From positions 1 through 8,142 of the forward strand of contig JANPJV010000250.1 of assembly GCA_031425695.1 (NCBI GenBank): DNA of 8,142 nucleotides, in the 5' to 3' direction. This document shows positions 1-6,332 of this stretch, piece after piece (the stretch's first letter is position 1; each line of letters starts with the position of its first letter). A model generated the notes under the pieces. That model had not been told where the DNA came from, ran no database searches, and was given only the letters and a program-made list of their open reading frames with translations. The stretch comes from JANPJV01 sp031425695 (GTDB lineage: Bacteria; Pseudomonadota; Gammaproteobacteria; Xanthomonadales; SZUA-5). The position numbers were made by a program, and so were the translations under genes.

Positions 1-58
1 ACAAGGTCCGGACCCACACAGTGCAACAGCTCCTGCTGTACGTGGGTCCGGACCTTGT
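1..58. repeat. Perfect 17-base inverted repeat inside the megasynthase post-AT linker
   Basis: The arms are 1-17 (ACAAGGTCCGGACCCAC) and 42-58, exact reverse complements. The loop holds a smaller hairpin, 26-30 with 35-39. The palindromic octamer GTCCGGAC occurs at 6-13, 46-53 and again at 57-64. It is read in frame as the last residues of the visible protein and may extend beyond the left edge. Confidence 0.9.
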
Positions 59-3000
59 CCGGACGCTTTTCCTTCCAAGGCAACCGCTTTTCCTTCGATT
101 GCTGCAACCGGCGCCTCCACCCAATGGCGCTGGCGCTCGAAGGGATAGGTCGGGAGTTCCACACGCATTCGGCGTGCGCGCGGGTCGAGCGACTCGCGGC
201 GGACGTCGACACCGCGCCGCCAAAGCTCGCCGACCGCGGTCAAGCCGGCCATGTGCTCGCAATCCGGCTGGTCGCCGAGGGTCGCAATCGCGCTCGGCAC
301 TCCGTCAGCACCACGCTGCTGCCGCGCGAGCGCAGACAGCGTGGCGCGCGGACCGCATTCGAGCAGGATCGGTGCATTGCTTCCGAGCAAGCTCTGCACG
401 GCAGCCAAAAAGCGCACGGGCTCGCGCAATTGGCGCGCCCAGTAATCGGGATCCGTCGCCTCGGTGGCGGAGAGTCGTGCGCCGGTCAAGGTGGAGACAA
501 TGGGAATGCGCGGCGCATTGAGTGTGATCTTCTCGACTTCGGACCGGAAGGCGTCCGCCGCCGCGTCCATCATCGGCGAATGGAAGGCATGTGACGTCGC
601 CAGGCAGCGGCAGGTAATACCGTCGGCTTCAAGCCCTGCGCGCAGGGCTTCGATGAGCTCATCGGGACCCGATGCGACGCATGCGCGCGGCCCGTTCTCG
701 GCCGCCAGCGATACGCCGTCAGGCAGGCGCGTGCGCAGGCTGACCGCATCGAGCTTGACCGCCAGCATCGACCCGCGCGGCTGCGCCTGCATCAGCGCGC
801 CGCGCCGGACGACCAGCGTGATCGCATCGGCGAGGCTCATCACGCCAGCGAGCGCGGCCGCGACGTACTCGCCGATGCTGTGGCCAATCAATGCGACCGG
901 TTCGACGCCCAGCGAGCGCCACCAGACTGCCGATGCGTACTCGACTGCGAACAGCGCCGGCTGGGTGATCGCGGTCTGGCCCAGGGCGTGCTCATCATCG
1001 ATCGCCGCTTTCAGGTCCTGCCCGAGTTCTGTGGAGGCCAATGCGATGCACTGGTCGAAGGCCGCTGCGAACCGTGGTTCGCGCGCACGCAGTTCGCGCC
1101 CCATCCCTGCGTACTGCGCGCCCTGCCCTGGGAACAGGAAGGCGACGCCGGTGGCGCGGGCCTGGCCGGGTTGCTTGGTGAAATCGATGGCGCGCAACGC
1201 CAGGGCTGCCGCTGCGTGGTCGCTCGCGACGACGGCCGCGCGCACGGGAAACGCTTTGCGCCCCACGACGAGCGTATGCGCGACATCGGCGAGCGGCAGT
1301 TCGGGATGGGCTTCCAGATGTGATGCAAGCTGTGCGCACATCGCCGCGAGGGCGGCGGGGGTGCGCGCCGACAGGGTTAGCAGCGAAGGAGCAGCGCGGC
1401 CATGGCCGCTCCCACCAAAGCCAAGCGAAGCTGAAGCATCGCCGTCAGTGCTCCGGAGTGAAGCGGAGCGCCCATCAGAAGCCGCAACCGGCGGCTCCTC
1501 CAGGATCACATGCGCATTGGTCCCACCCACCCCAAAAGAGCTGACGCCTGCGCGCCGCGGGAATGGCGCCTCCCAGTCGCTCAAGCGCGCGTTGACTTGG
1601 AAGGGCGAGCCTTCCAGGCCGAGCGCGGGATTGGGGCGCTCGAAATGGATCGACGGGGGCAGCTTGCGCTCGCGCAGGGAGAGCGCGGTCTTGATCAGGC
1701 CGGTGACGCCCGCCGCGATCACCAGGTGGCCGAGGTTGCTCTTGACCGAGCCAATGGCGCACCAGGGATCGGACGGCGAGTCGCCGGCAGCGAACGCCTG
1801 GCGCAGGCCCTCGATTTCGATCGGATCGCCAAGCGGAGTTGCCGTGCCGTGGGTTTCGACGTAGCTGATGCTGCGCGCTGCGACGCCTGCCACTTGAAGC
1901 GCAGCGCGGATGACCGCCGCCTGCTGGGCGCTGCTCGGCGCGGTGAAGCTGGCCTTCACCGCGCCGTCGTTGTTGATCGCCGCGCCGCGGATGACCGCGT
2001 GGACCTGATCGCCGTCGGCGAGCGCGTCGGACAGGCGCTTGAGCAGCACCACGCCGGCACCATCGCTGAAGACGGTGCCCTGCGCGGCAGCATCGAAGCT
2101 GCGCGTGCGCCCATCGGGCGAGAGCATCGAGCCTTCCTGGAATACATAGCCCGAGCGCGGCGGACAAGTGATCGAAACGCCACCGGCGAGCGCCATGTAA
2201 CAGCCGCCGTTGCGCAGGCTGTCGAAGGCCTGGGCGATGGCGACCAGTGACGTCGAGCAAGCCGTGTGCACGCTGATCGCCGGGCCCTTGAGGTCGAGCT
2301 TGTGGGCGACCCGGGTGGCGATGTAGTCCTTCTCGTTGGCGAGCATCACCTGGAAATCGCCGACGCGCGCGATGCGCTCGGGGTGGTGCTGGACATGGCG
2401 CAGGAAATACCAGGCGTTGTACATGCCGGCAAAGATGCCAACGGGACGAGATTGCGCATCGGCCGCGTAGCCGCCGCGCTCGAGGCACTCCCAGCAGAGC
2501 TCGAGGAACACGCGTTGCTGCGGATCCATGAGCTCGGCTTCGCGCGGGCTGATCCCGAAGAAGGCGGCATCGAACAGGTCAGCATCGGCAATCAAGCCGC
2601 GCGCCCGCACGTAGTTGGGATCGTCGCGCACGCTCGCCGGGATCGAGGCGTCGAGCTCGCCGTCGGAAAAGTGCGAAACCGTGTCCCGCCCAGCGCAGAG
2701 GTTCTGCCAGAACCCATCGATATCGTTCGCGCCCGGAAAGCGGCCAGCCATGCCGATGATGGCAATCGGCTCGGCTGCTCTTGCTGGTGCTGATGATGGG
2801 TCTGCGCCATGCGCGGATGCTGTTGCTTTTGCCGCGATTCCCGCCGGTGTCGGCTGTTGAAAGAACGCCGGTGCCGACAGCGTTTCCGCGGATTCTCGAT
2901 TCCACAGCGCAATCAACCTGACCGCGCGCAAAGAGTCGCCACCCAGTTCGAAGAAGCCGTCCAGACGGCCCACGCGATCGAGCCCGAGAACCTGCGCGAA

Positions 3001-4620
3001 CAGCTCGCAAAGCTGCCGTTCCGCGTCATTCCGCGGCGCCTCGAATGCCTGGCGCAGCGCCGGCCGGGTGGCCGCTGGTGCCGGCAGCGCGGCGCGGTCG
3101 AGCTTGCCATTGGGAGTGCGCGGCAACGCGTCCATGCGCACGAAGCATTGCGGCAGCATGAAGGCCGGCAGCTGCTCGGCGAGGGCGTCGCGGAGCAGGA
3201 TCTCGCCCGGATCTACCGCTGCGCAGTAGTAGGCAACCAGGCGCTTCTCCCCTTCCGCATCCTCGCGGGCGATCACGGCGCAGCTGTGCACCGCAGCTAC
3301 GCGCAGGAGCGCGGCCTCGACTTCCGCGGGCTCGATCCGGAAGCCACGGACCTTCAGCTGCGCATCCTTGCGCCCGAGAAATTCGATGACCCCGTCGACA
3401 CCGCGGCGCACCTGGTCGCCACTGCGATAGACGCGTTCCCCGCTGTGCAGGATGAACTTTTCAGCGGTGAGCCCCGGCTGTCCGAGGTAGCCGCGCGCAA
3501 GCCCGCAGCCACCGATCAGCAGTTCGCCCGATTCGCCAGCGGGAACTGGCTGCAGGTGCTCGTCGACGACGTGCAGCGTGCGCCCGCCCAGCGGCACGCC
3601 AATCGGGATGCTCCGCCCTGGATCGAGCCCGTGCGGAATGCGCCAGGTCGTGGTGAAAGTGGTCGACTCAGTCGGCCCGTAGCCATTGATCAGCGTGACT
3701 GCGGGCAGCGCCGCCAACGCGCGGCCGACATGGGCTGGAGACAGTGCCTCGCCGCCGATAGCCAGCTCGCGCAGCCCTTCGAGGGCCTGCACGTCGTCAT
3801 CGACGACTGCGTTGAATAGCGCTGCGGTGAGCCACGCCGAGGTGACCCTGTGCGTGCGGACGGTGCGCTTCAGCCCAGCCGCGGTCGGCACCGTTTCGTC
3901 GTGCAGGACCACTGTGCCGCCGTTGAGCAACGGGCCCCAGAGCTCCAGGCTCGATGCGTCGAAGCCAAGCGGCGCCGCATGCAGGAAGCGCGTGTGCGCA
4001 TCGAGCTGCATGAAGTTACCGGTCCGCGCCAAAGCGATGAGCGCGCCGTGCGTGATCTCGACGCCTTTCGGCGTGCCGGTCGAGCCGGAGGTAAACGGCA
4101 GGTAGGCGAGCGCGGCGGCGTCGAGCGACGGCAGTGCAGCGGGAGCCGCATGCGCAAGCGCCTCGGCCAGCATGATCCGCTGCACGCCCGAAGGAAGTTC
4201 CAGCGTCGTGTCGTCGCCAAGGACGAAGCGAACAGCAGCCGTCCCGAGCATCTGGCGCATGCGCTTGCCCGGATAGCTCGGGTCAATCGGCAGGTAGGCG
4301 CCACCCGCGGCCATGATGCCGAGCACCGCAGCAACGCGATCGGCGCTGTTCGCCGCCGAGATGCCCACGCACTCGCCGATGCTCAGCTTCCGGGCCAGCA
4401 GCTCGCCGGCAACCGCCAGTGCCTGCGCGTGGAGCTGCGCATAGCTGCGGGAACCCTGCGAAGACACCACGGCCGTTCGGTGGCCAGCCGCGTTGGCGAT
4501 GGCCGCAAACTGCCCGAAGAGATTCTGGTCCGGTGCGCCCGGGCGGTCACTCGCGTGCCCGGCCACTAAAACCCGGGGGCTCGCCGGAATGTAGCCCTTG
4601 CTGATTGGACCGGTTCGCAT
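1..4620 (-). CDS. Hybrid NRPS-PKS megasynthase, loading module A-T-KS-AT (C-terminus outside window)
   Basis: The frame is open for 1540 codons from ATG at 4620 to position 1, with no stop. By motif the domains are adenylation (about residues 26-510), carrier (525-592), ketosynthase (615-1041) and acyltransferase (1158-1450), then the post-AT motif YPFERQRHW (1492-1500) and a linker cut by the window edge. ATG 4620 is chosen because a GGGGGGAG purine run lies 3 bases upstream. A second in-frame ATG at 4641 lacks such a site, and an in-frame TAG at 4662-4660 closes the frame just above it, so the N-terminus is real. The lack of a condensation domain makes it a starter module: an amino acid is activated, tethered and extended by one malonyl unit in the cytoplasm. 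Reductive domains, carrier and release or docking regions must follow outside the window. The product is not identifiable from this part. The reading is firm; the exact family is unknown. Confidence 0.95.
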   Translation of the reverse strand, partial: MRTGPISKGYIPASPRVLVAGHASDRPGAPDQNLFGQFAAIANAAGHRTAVVSSQGSRSYAQLHAQALAVAGELLARKLSIGECVGISAANSADRVAAVLGIMAAGGAYLPIDPSYPGKRMRQMLGTAAVRFVLGDDTTLELPSGVQRIMLAEALAHAAPAALPSLDAAALAYLPFTSGSTGTPKGVEITHGALIALARTGNFMQLDAHTRFLHAAPLGFDASSLELWGPLLNGGTVVLHDETVPTAAGLKRTVRTHRVTSAWLTAALFNAVVDDDVQALEGLRELAIGGEALSPAHVGRALAALPAVTLINGYGPTESTTFTTTWRIPHGLDPGRSIPIGVPLGGRTLHVVDEHLQPVPAGESGELLIGGCGLARGYLGQPGLTAEKFILHSGERVYRSGDQVRRGVDGVIEFLGRKDAQLKVRGFRIEPAEVEAALLRVAAVHSCAVIAREDAEGEKRLVAYYCAAVDPGEILLRDALAEQLPAFMLPQCFVRMDALPRTPNGKLDRAALPAPAATRPALRQAFEAPRNDAERQLCELFAQVLGLDRVGRLDGFFELGGDSLRAVRLIALWNRESAETLSAPAFFQQPTPAGIAAKATASAHGADPSSAPARAAEPIAIIGMAGRFPGANDIDGFWQNLCAGRDTVSHFSDGELDASIPASVRDDPNYVRARGLIADADLFDAAFFGISPREAELMDPQQRVFLELCWECLERGGYAADAQSRPVGIFAGMYNAWYFLRHVQHHPERIARVGDFQVMLANEKDYIATRVAHKLDLKGPAISVHTACSTSLVAIAQAFDSLRNGGCYMALAGGVSITCPPRSGYVFQEGSMLSPDGRTRSFDAAAQGTVFSDGAGVVLLKRLSDALADGDQVHAVIRGAAINNDGAVKASFTAPSSAQQAAVIRAALQVAGVAARSISYVETHGTATPLGDPIEIEGLRQAFAAGDSPSDPWCAIGSVKSNLGHLVIAAGVTGLIKTALSLRERKLPPSIHFERPNPALGLEGSPFQVNARLSDWEAPFPRRAGVSSFGVGGTNAHVILEEPPVAASDGRSASLRSTDGDASASLGFGGSGHGRAAPSLLTLSARTPAALAAMCAQLASHLEAHPELPLADVAHTLVVGRKAFPVRAAVVASDHAAAALALRAIDFTKQPGQARATGVAFLFPGQGAQYAGMGRELRAREPRFAAAFDQCIALASTELGQDLKAAIDDEHALGQTAITQPALFAVEYASAVWWRSLGVEPVALIGHSIGEYVAAALAGVMSLADAITLVVRRGALMQAQPRGSMLAVKLDAVSLRTRLPDGVSLAAENGPRACVASGPDELIEALRAGLEADGITCRCLATSHAFHSPMMDAAADAFRSEVEKITLNAPRIPIVSTLTGARLSATEATDPDYWARQLREPVRFLAAVQSLLGSNAPILLECGPRATLSALARQQRGADGVPSAIATLGDQPDCEHMAGLTAVGELWRRGVDVRRESLDPRARRMRVELPTYPFERQRHWVEAPVAAIEGKAVALEGKASGQGPDPRTAGAVALCGSGPC
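64..96. repeat. Two-copy 21-base tandem repeat in the post-AT linker
   Basis: CGCTTTTCCTTC occurs at 64-75 and 85-96, a period of 21 bases or 7 codons, encoding the repeated EGKA of IEGKAVALEGKA (residues 1508-1519). The period keeps the frame. It directly abuts the palindrome at the left edge. Confidence 0.75.
271..1149 (-). other. Malonyl-type acyltransferase (AT) domain
   Basis: The motifs FLFPGQGAQY (from residue 1161) and GHSIGEY with the nucleophile Ser1248 are present. The specificity motif HAFH (1344-1347) is the form associated with malonyl-CoA; methylmalonyl-specific domains usually carry YASH here. The second His of HAFH is the expected catalytic partner. Because AT is encoded in cis, this is not a trans-AT system. 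The domain ends before the YPFERQRHW post-AT motif. Confidence 0.92.
1388..1495. repeat. Cluster of three hairpins, REP-like, in the KS-AT linker
   Basis: The first, 1388-1412, has GGAGC and GCTCC ends and a perfect 14-base palindrome GCGGCCATGGCCGC at 1396-1409. The second pairs 1450-1455 with 1464-1469. The third pairs 1481-1485 with 1491-1495. Read on the minus strand the first gives TGGGAGCGGCCATGGCCGCG, a form like the short extragenic palindromes of xanthomonads and pseudomonads. It is translated in frame as a Gly/Ser/Ala-rich linker near residues 1042-1079. Confidence 0.7.
1498..2778 (-). other. Ketosynthase (KS) domain
   Basis: It begins with EPIAIIGMAGRFPGA near residue 617. The condensing triad is intact: Cys788 in HTACSTS (785-791), His924 in ETHGTA (922-927) and His965 in KSNLGH (960-965). 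The domain ends in the FGVGGTNAHVILEE motif around residues 1026-1041. The intact active-site Cys shows an elongating KS rather than a decarboxylating KSQ loader. It should accept the aminoacyl group from the upstream carrier, an NRPS-to-PKS junction. Confidence 0.93.
2845..3048 (-). other. Peptidyl/acyl carrier (T) domain
   Basis: The motif FFELGGDSLRAV lies at about residues 556-567. Ser563 is the predicted phosphopantetheine attachment site. The domain follows the adenylation domain directly, as expected for a loading module that holds the aminoacyl thioester before transfer to the ketosynthase. GGDS is the form usual for NRPS-type carriers. Confidence 0.88.
3091..4545 (-). other. Adenylation (A) domain of the megasynthase, Val-like specificity code
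   Basis: Core motifs are complete: the P-loop-like TSGSTGTPKG (residues 177-186), FDASSLELWG (220-229), NGYGPTES (312-319), YRSGD with Asp402, GRKDAQLKVRG (416-426) and NGKLDR with the catalytic Lys506. Aligned by eye with the phenylalanine-activating domain of gramicidin synthetase, the pocket residues are D221, A222, L225, W263, A287, G289, G313, T321, F322 and K506, i.e. DALWAGGTFK. The Asp at the first position is the usual anchor for an alpha-amino group, so a true amino acid substrate is expected rather than an aryl or fatty acid. The string resembles the DAFWIGGTFK codes known for valine. A small or branched aliphatic amino acid is therefore the best guess, but gap placement in a hand alignment limits certainty. 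Confidence 0.85.
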
Positions 4621-4623
4621 TCG

Positions 4624-4631
4624 CTCCCCCC
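4624..4631 (-). promoter_or_regulatory. Ribosome binding site deciding the megasynthase start
   Basis: Read on the minus strand, GGGGGGAG ends 3 bases before ATG 4620. No comparable purine run precedes the alternative ATG at 4641. The spacing is a little short, so this supports but does not prove the choice. Confidence 0.45.
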
Positions 4632-4660
4632 GAAGCGTCATTCGCGCTGATCGCTTGTTC

Positions 4661-4689
4661 TAATAGATCCCGGTCCAGTGCTCGTGCAG
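4661..4689 (-). promoter_or_regulatory. Weak candidate promoter for the megasynthase
   Basis: On the minus strand CTGCAC (4689-4684) lies 17 bases before CTATTA (4666-4661), about 40 bases before the start codon. Only the -10-like part, TATTAG in the adjacent register, resembles the consensus; the -35 match is poor. It is offered as the best sigma70-like candidate in the gap. Confidence 0.2.
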
Positions 4690-4875
4690 GACCCTGTGTC
4701 CGCGCAGCCGCAGCGCGATTTAGGGCCCATTCTTGCGCCCAGAATGCATTGGGGATGTATGGAGTCATGCCGTTGCCCATTTCTGAAAATGCGGCGCCCC
4801 CGCAGCGCGCCGCGCTCCAAATTTGTCCTCGCTGCGCTACGATGGCATCGAACCTTTGCGGCTCAGACCAAGCTC

Positions 4876-6105
4876 ATGCCCTGGATATCCGGCTTCATTC
4901 GCGTCCTTACATCGCTGCTTCTCGTCCTGCTGGCCGCACCCGCCTGGACCCAGGCCCCCATCGCCCTGACCATTGCCGCCTCGGAATCGAGCCTGCCCGC
5001 GGCGCGCATCGTTGCCGCGGACCTGGCGGGCAGTGGTGTCTTCGATGTCGGCGAGCGGGCGCTCGTCAACGAAGATGTCTTGCTGGCGTCCCTGCAGGAG
5101 GACGGGCGCGAGTACGCGCTGCTGCTGACGAGCGGTGACGACGGCAGCATCGAGTGCCGCCTGCGGGATCTTCGAATCAACAAGAACGCGATGCACTTCC
5201 GGCTCGCGCGCAGCAGCAATCCGCGGGTCTACGCGCATCAGATTGCCGACAGCGTGCATCGCAAGCTCACCGGCAGGGGCGGCGGTTTCGACACCCGGCT
5301 CGCCTTCGTCGAGGAACGGGAGGGCAGTCACCTGCTGGTGGTCGCCGATGCCGATGGCGCCGACCCCAAGACCATCTTGAACTCGGTATCCCGCGTGGAT
5401 GCACCGGTGTGGTCGCATGACAGCCGCCTGCTCGCCTACGTGAGCTGGGAGACGCTGCAGGCCGGCGTGTTCATCCAGGATCTCAACACCGGGGCGCGCC
5501 AGCCGGTCGCCAGCACGCCCGGCGTCGACATCGTGCAGCCGGTTTTTCTCGCGGAGCAAACCCTGGCCTGGGGCGAATTTGCCGAAGGCCGCACGCAGGT
5601 GCGCATGGCCGTGAAGGGTCGGCTGCAGCAGCCGGTGACCCTCGGTGAAGTCGCTGCCATGCCGGTGACATTGGTCAAGAAGCCGGGGGAAAATATCGTC
5701 TGGCTGATTGCGCGAGACGGCATCTGGGCCTTCGATCCGCTCAGCCGCGACCTGCCACCGACGCGCGTGCAGGCGGCTGACGGCATCCTTGGCGTGGCTG
5801 CCGCGTGCGAACAGGAAAGCGTTTTCCTGCTGGGTGAGGGCGCCGCCGACGGTGCTGCGCAAACCGCATTTGCCGCTGACGGCTACGGCGTGAAAGCGGA
5901 CCAGCTCAGTCTACCGCCGCGCTTCACCCTGGCCGGCAACCCGAGCTACCACGCCGCCTGCAAGAGCCTGCTGCTGCCCGCTCGCGAAGCCGACCGCCCG
6001 TTGCTCCTGCGCCGCGCCGCCGACGGCCGCGTCCAGCCCGCCATCGACATCTCGCGCGGCAACGTGCTCGCAGTGGCGTACAGCCCGCTGCGGCTGGAGC
6101 GTTAG
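4876..6105 (+). CDS. Exported TolB-like beta-propeller protein (TolB paralogue, divergent)
   Basis: The protein has 409 residues. Residues 1-27 form a signal peptide: Arg9, then a leucine-rich core (LTSLLLVLLAA) and a cleavage region ending APA (23) or TQA (27), so it should act in the periplasm. Residues 28-130 resemble the TolB N-terminal alpha/beta domain (PIALTIA, IVAADLAGSGVFDV, then VHRKLTG before the propeller). From residue 138 the propeller starts with FDTRLAFVEE; APVWSHDSRLLAYVSWE (176-192) is a clear PD40-type blade. Later blades are degenerate, and the C-terminus AVAYSPL echoes the TolB ending. In Tol-Pal, TolB links TolA and Pal during outer-membrane constriction, but no tol or pal gene is visible here and this copy starts about where canonical TolB reads PIAVVPF. 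ATG 4876 is chosen because it leads straight into the signal peptide; an upstream ATG at 4678 would bury it. No strong ribosome site is seen. Function is unknown beyond the fold. Confidence 0.85.
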   Translation: MPWISGFIRVLTSLLLVLLAAPAWTQAPIALTIAASESSLPAARIVAADLAGSGVFDVGERALVNEDVLLASLQEDGREYALLLTSGDDGSIECRLRDLRINKNAMHFRLARSSNPRVYAHQIADSVHRKLTGRGGGFDTRLAFVEEREGSHLLVVADADGADPKTILNSVSRVDAPVWSHDSRLLAYVSWETLQAGVFIQDLNTGARQPVASTPGVDIVQPVFLAEQTLAWGEFAEGRTQVRMAVKGRLQQPVTLGEVAAMPVTLVKKPGENIVWLIARDGIWAFDPLSRDLPPTRVQAADGILGVAAACEQESVFLLGEGAADGAAQTAFAADGYGVKADQLSLPPRFTLAGNPSYHAACKSLLLPAREADRPLLLRRAADGRVQPAIDISRGNVLAVAYSPLRLER

Positions 6106-6109
6106 CTTT

Positions 6110-6300
6110 TGCTCCCCTCTCCCATGCTTTTGGGGGTGAGGACTGACAAGCTGTGCGGCATGCCGCGCGTCAGTCCGAACGACGGCAGCTATGCTGCCGG
6201 CCGGAGAGGGGTTGGGGGAGAGGGCGCTTTGAATCTTGCGGAAAGCTTCAAAGCGCCCTCTCCCCTGCCCCTCTCCCCAGAAGCATGGGAGAGGGGATCA
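6110..6300. repeat. Composite nested palindromic element
   Basis: It fills most of the 227-base gap between two co-oriented genes. The outer arms are 6114-6129 and 6281-6296, 16 bases perfect and longer with mismatches. The inner arms are 6215-6232 and 6248-6265, 18 bases perfect around a 15-base loop, extended by 6203-6211 pairing with 6268-6276. Two more hairpins sit in the left half: 6140-6147 with 6169-6176, enclosing a 12-base palindrome at 6155-6166, and 6183-6189 with 6193-6199. The CCCTCTCCC and GGGAGAGGG blocks look like a short dispersed repeat frequent between genes in xanthomonads. It could be a non-autonomous mobile element or an mRNA-stabilising structure. Confidence 0.85.
6215..6265 (+). 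terminator. Strong stem-loop, possible transcription attenuator or terminator
   Basis: An 18-base perfect GC-rich stem with a 15-base loop lies 110 bases after the TolB-like stop. No T-tract follows, so a classical intrinsic terminator is not shown; it may only slow polymerase or protect a 3' end. It is part of the composite element described for 6110-6300. Confidence 0.3.
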
Positions 6301-6322
6301 CTCCCTTAGATTTACCCAGCGC

Positions 6323-6326
6323 GGAG
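6323..6326 (+). promoter_or_regulatory. Ribosome binding site deciding the TTG start
   Basis: GGAG lies 6 bases before TTG 6333. This placement supports TTG as the start rather than the in-frame ATG at 6285 in the repeat, which has a purine-rich but structured context. Confidence 0.5.
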
Positions 6327-6332
6327 CACGCC

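Larger units (their letters stand above)
4621..4875. promoter_or_regulatory. Divergent intergenic region between the megasynthase and the TolB-like gene
   Basis: These 255 bases separate two divergent starts and must hold whatever promoters drive both. Visible items are the weak minus-strand promoter near 4661-4689, a short inverted repeat with arms 4728-4733 and 4741-4746 (CATTCT and AGAATG, 7-base loop), and TACGAT just upstream of the TolB-like gene, about 30 bases before its ATG, without a good -35 partner. The inverted repeat could be an operator but is short enough to be chance. No RNA gene or terminator is seen. Confidence 0.4.

Noticed and set aside
271..1149. Trans-AT polyketide synthase
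   Set aside because: An intact AT with GHSIGEY and HAFH motifs follows the KS in the same protein.
464..1864. 466-codon open frame on the plus strand
   Set aside because: It is antisense to the KS and AT domains, whose active-site motifs are unmistakable; its Ser/Ala/Arg-rich translation has no recognisable domain and is a GC-rich shadow.
2809..3819. 336-codon plus-strand open frame
   Set aside because: It is antisense to the A and T domains with no domain of its own and lies wholly inside the megasynthase gene.
4728..4746. Operator-like inverted repeat CATTCT/AGAATG
   Set aside because: Six-base arms are short enough to occur by chance and no matching promoter is placed around it.
4678..4875. 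N-terminal extension of the TolB-like gene from ATG 4678
   Set aside because: It would place 66 Arg/Cys-rich residues before a clear signal peptide.
4837..5862. 341-codon minus-strand open frame opposite the TolB-like gene
   Set aside because: The plus-strand frame has a signal peptide and a TolB-like propeller; the minus frame has neither motif nor ribosome site.
6109..6309. 66-codon open frame between the two plus-strand genes
   Set aside because: It consists almost entirely of the palindromic element and has no protein-like features.
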